5,215 nt of DNA, from assembly GCA_019415985.1 (NCBI GenBank), contig DXYE01000163.1, positions 1-5,215 on the forward strand, given 5' to 3'. This DNA is from Clostridiales bacterium. GTDB lineage: Bacteria > Bacillota > Clostridia > Oscillospirales > CAG-272. Both the position numbers and the translations under genes were made by a program. The notes beneath the pieces are model-generated. The model was given only the letters and a program-made list of their open reading frames with translations, was not told the origin of the DNA and did no database searches. Below, one piece after another: positions 5,005 to 5,215 of this stretch (position 1 is the stretch's first letter; every line of letters starts with the position of its first letter).

Positions 5005-5215
5005 TTATTCGGTGTCGCTCAGCAGTTTGACATGCTTCTTGTAGAAGGAGCCACCAACCTTGAAGAAGTGGGTAATGCCTTCCTGCTTCATCGCTGTGAC
5101 ATACTGCCGTCTTTCGATTTGCGCCAGAGCCTCTTTGGCAGAAGCCTCAAGCTCAGTGTCAATGCAGGCTTCGGCAATGCCGTCCTTTAACACCTTGAGC
5201 TCTATGATGATACCC
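5005..5215 (-). CDS. C-terminal end of a PD-(D/E)XK nuclease-type domain protein (partial)
   Basis: The frame is open from the right edge to a TAA at 5005-5007, giving about 70 residues. It starts GIIIELKVLKDG, upstream of the GTG at 5193, so that GTG is internal and the gene is cut by the window edge. 'IIELK' is the E-x-K half of the PD-(D/E)XK nuclease core, with Glu and Lys present; the preceding Asp lies outside. The following helix with AKEALAQIERRQY is the conserved tail of the DUF1703/PDDEXK_9 domain, usually joined to an N-terminal AAA-ATPase-like domain in proteins of roughly 500-600 residues common in gut Bacteroidetes and Firmicutes. The family's biological role is unsettled. It is separated from the sigma operon by its own terminator, so no functional link is implied. 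Confidence 0.8.
   Translation of the reverse strand, partial: GIIIELKVLKDGIAEACIDTELEASAKEALAQIERRQYVTAMKQEGITHFFKVGGSFYKKHVKLLSDTE

Noticed and set aside
1..5215. CRISPR arrays, tRNA or rRNA genes
   Set aside because: No regularly spaced direct repeats and no cloverleaf or rRNA-like segments were seen on either strand.

Overview
The window looks like chromosome or accessory DNA of an anaerobic gut-type Firmicute (Clostridia). The evidence is a mid-range base composition, strong AAGGAGG ribosome sites, ATGA stop/start overlaps, and protein styles typical of that group. This taxonomic reading is inference.

Left flank (1-730). The first 36 bases hold the extreme 5' end of a minus-strand gene that leaves the window. 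It abuts a GC-rich remnant of an IS256-family insertion sequence: the last third of a transposase (about 50-351), the element's non-coding 3' end with two hairpins, and a putative right terminal repeat ending near 519. The remnant runs directly into the rest of a small plus-strand gene of unknown function (to 703) that has no start of its own, followed by a terminator.

Centre (748-4885). A five-ORF minus-strand operon fills most of the window. In transcription order it holds: an ECF sigma factor (4812-4261); a membrane-anchored, sensor or anti-sigma-like protein with a short basic cytoplasmic tail, one membrane helix and a large multidomain ectodomain (4264-2502), split into two ORFs by a one-base frame change near 3960-3973; a secreted or anchored 435-residue protein ending in a conserved unnamed 'KPVIYLYP...VVEWGGTE' domain (2505-1198); and a 131-residue four-helix membrane protein (1186-791). 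Sigma/anchored protein and anchored protein/435-residue protein are joined by ATGA overlaps, and the last gene follows after 11 bases. The operon begins at a TATAAT promoter with a hairpin at the very start of the mRNA, and ends at a clear intrinsic terminator at 748-770. The simplest reading is a cell-envelope stress or signal-sensing unit: the anchored protein senses an extracellular condition and controls the sigma factor, and the two following proteins act in or on the envelope. The sensing and control roles are inferred from gene order and topology.

Right flank (4889-5215). A near-symmetric terminator separates the operon promoter from the 3' end of an upstream minus-strand gene. That gene encodes the C-terminus of a PD-(D/E)XK nuclease-type domain, as found at the end of AAA-ATPase-like proteins (DUF1703/PDDEXK_9 style).
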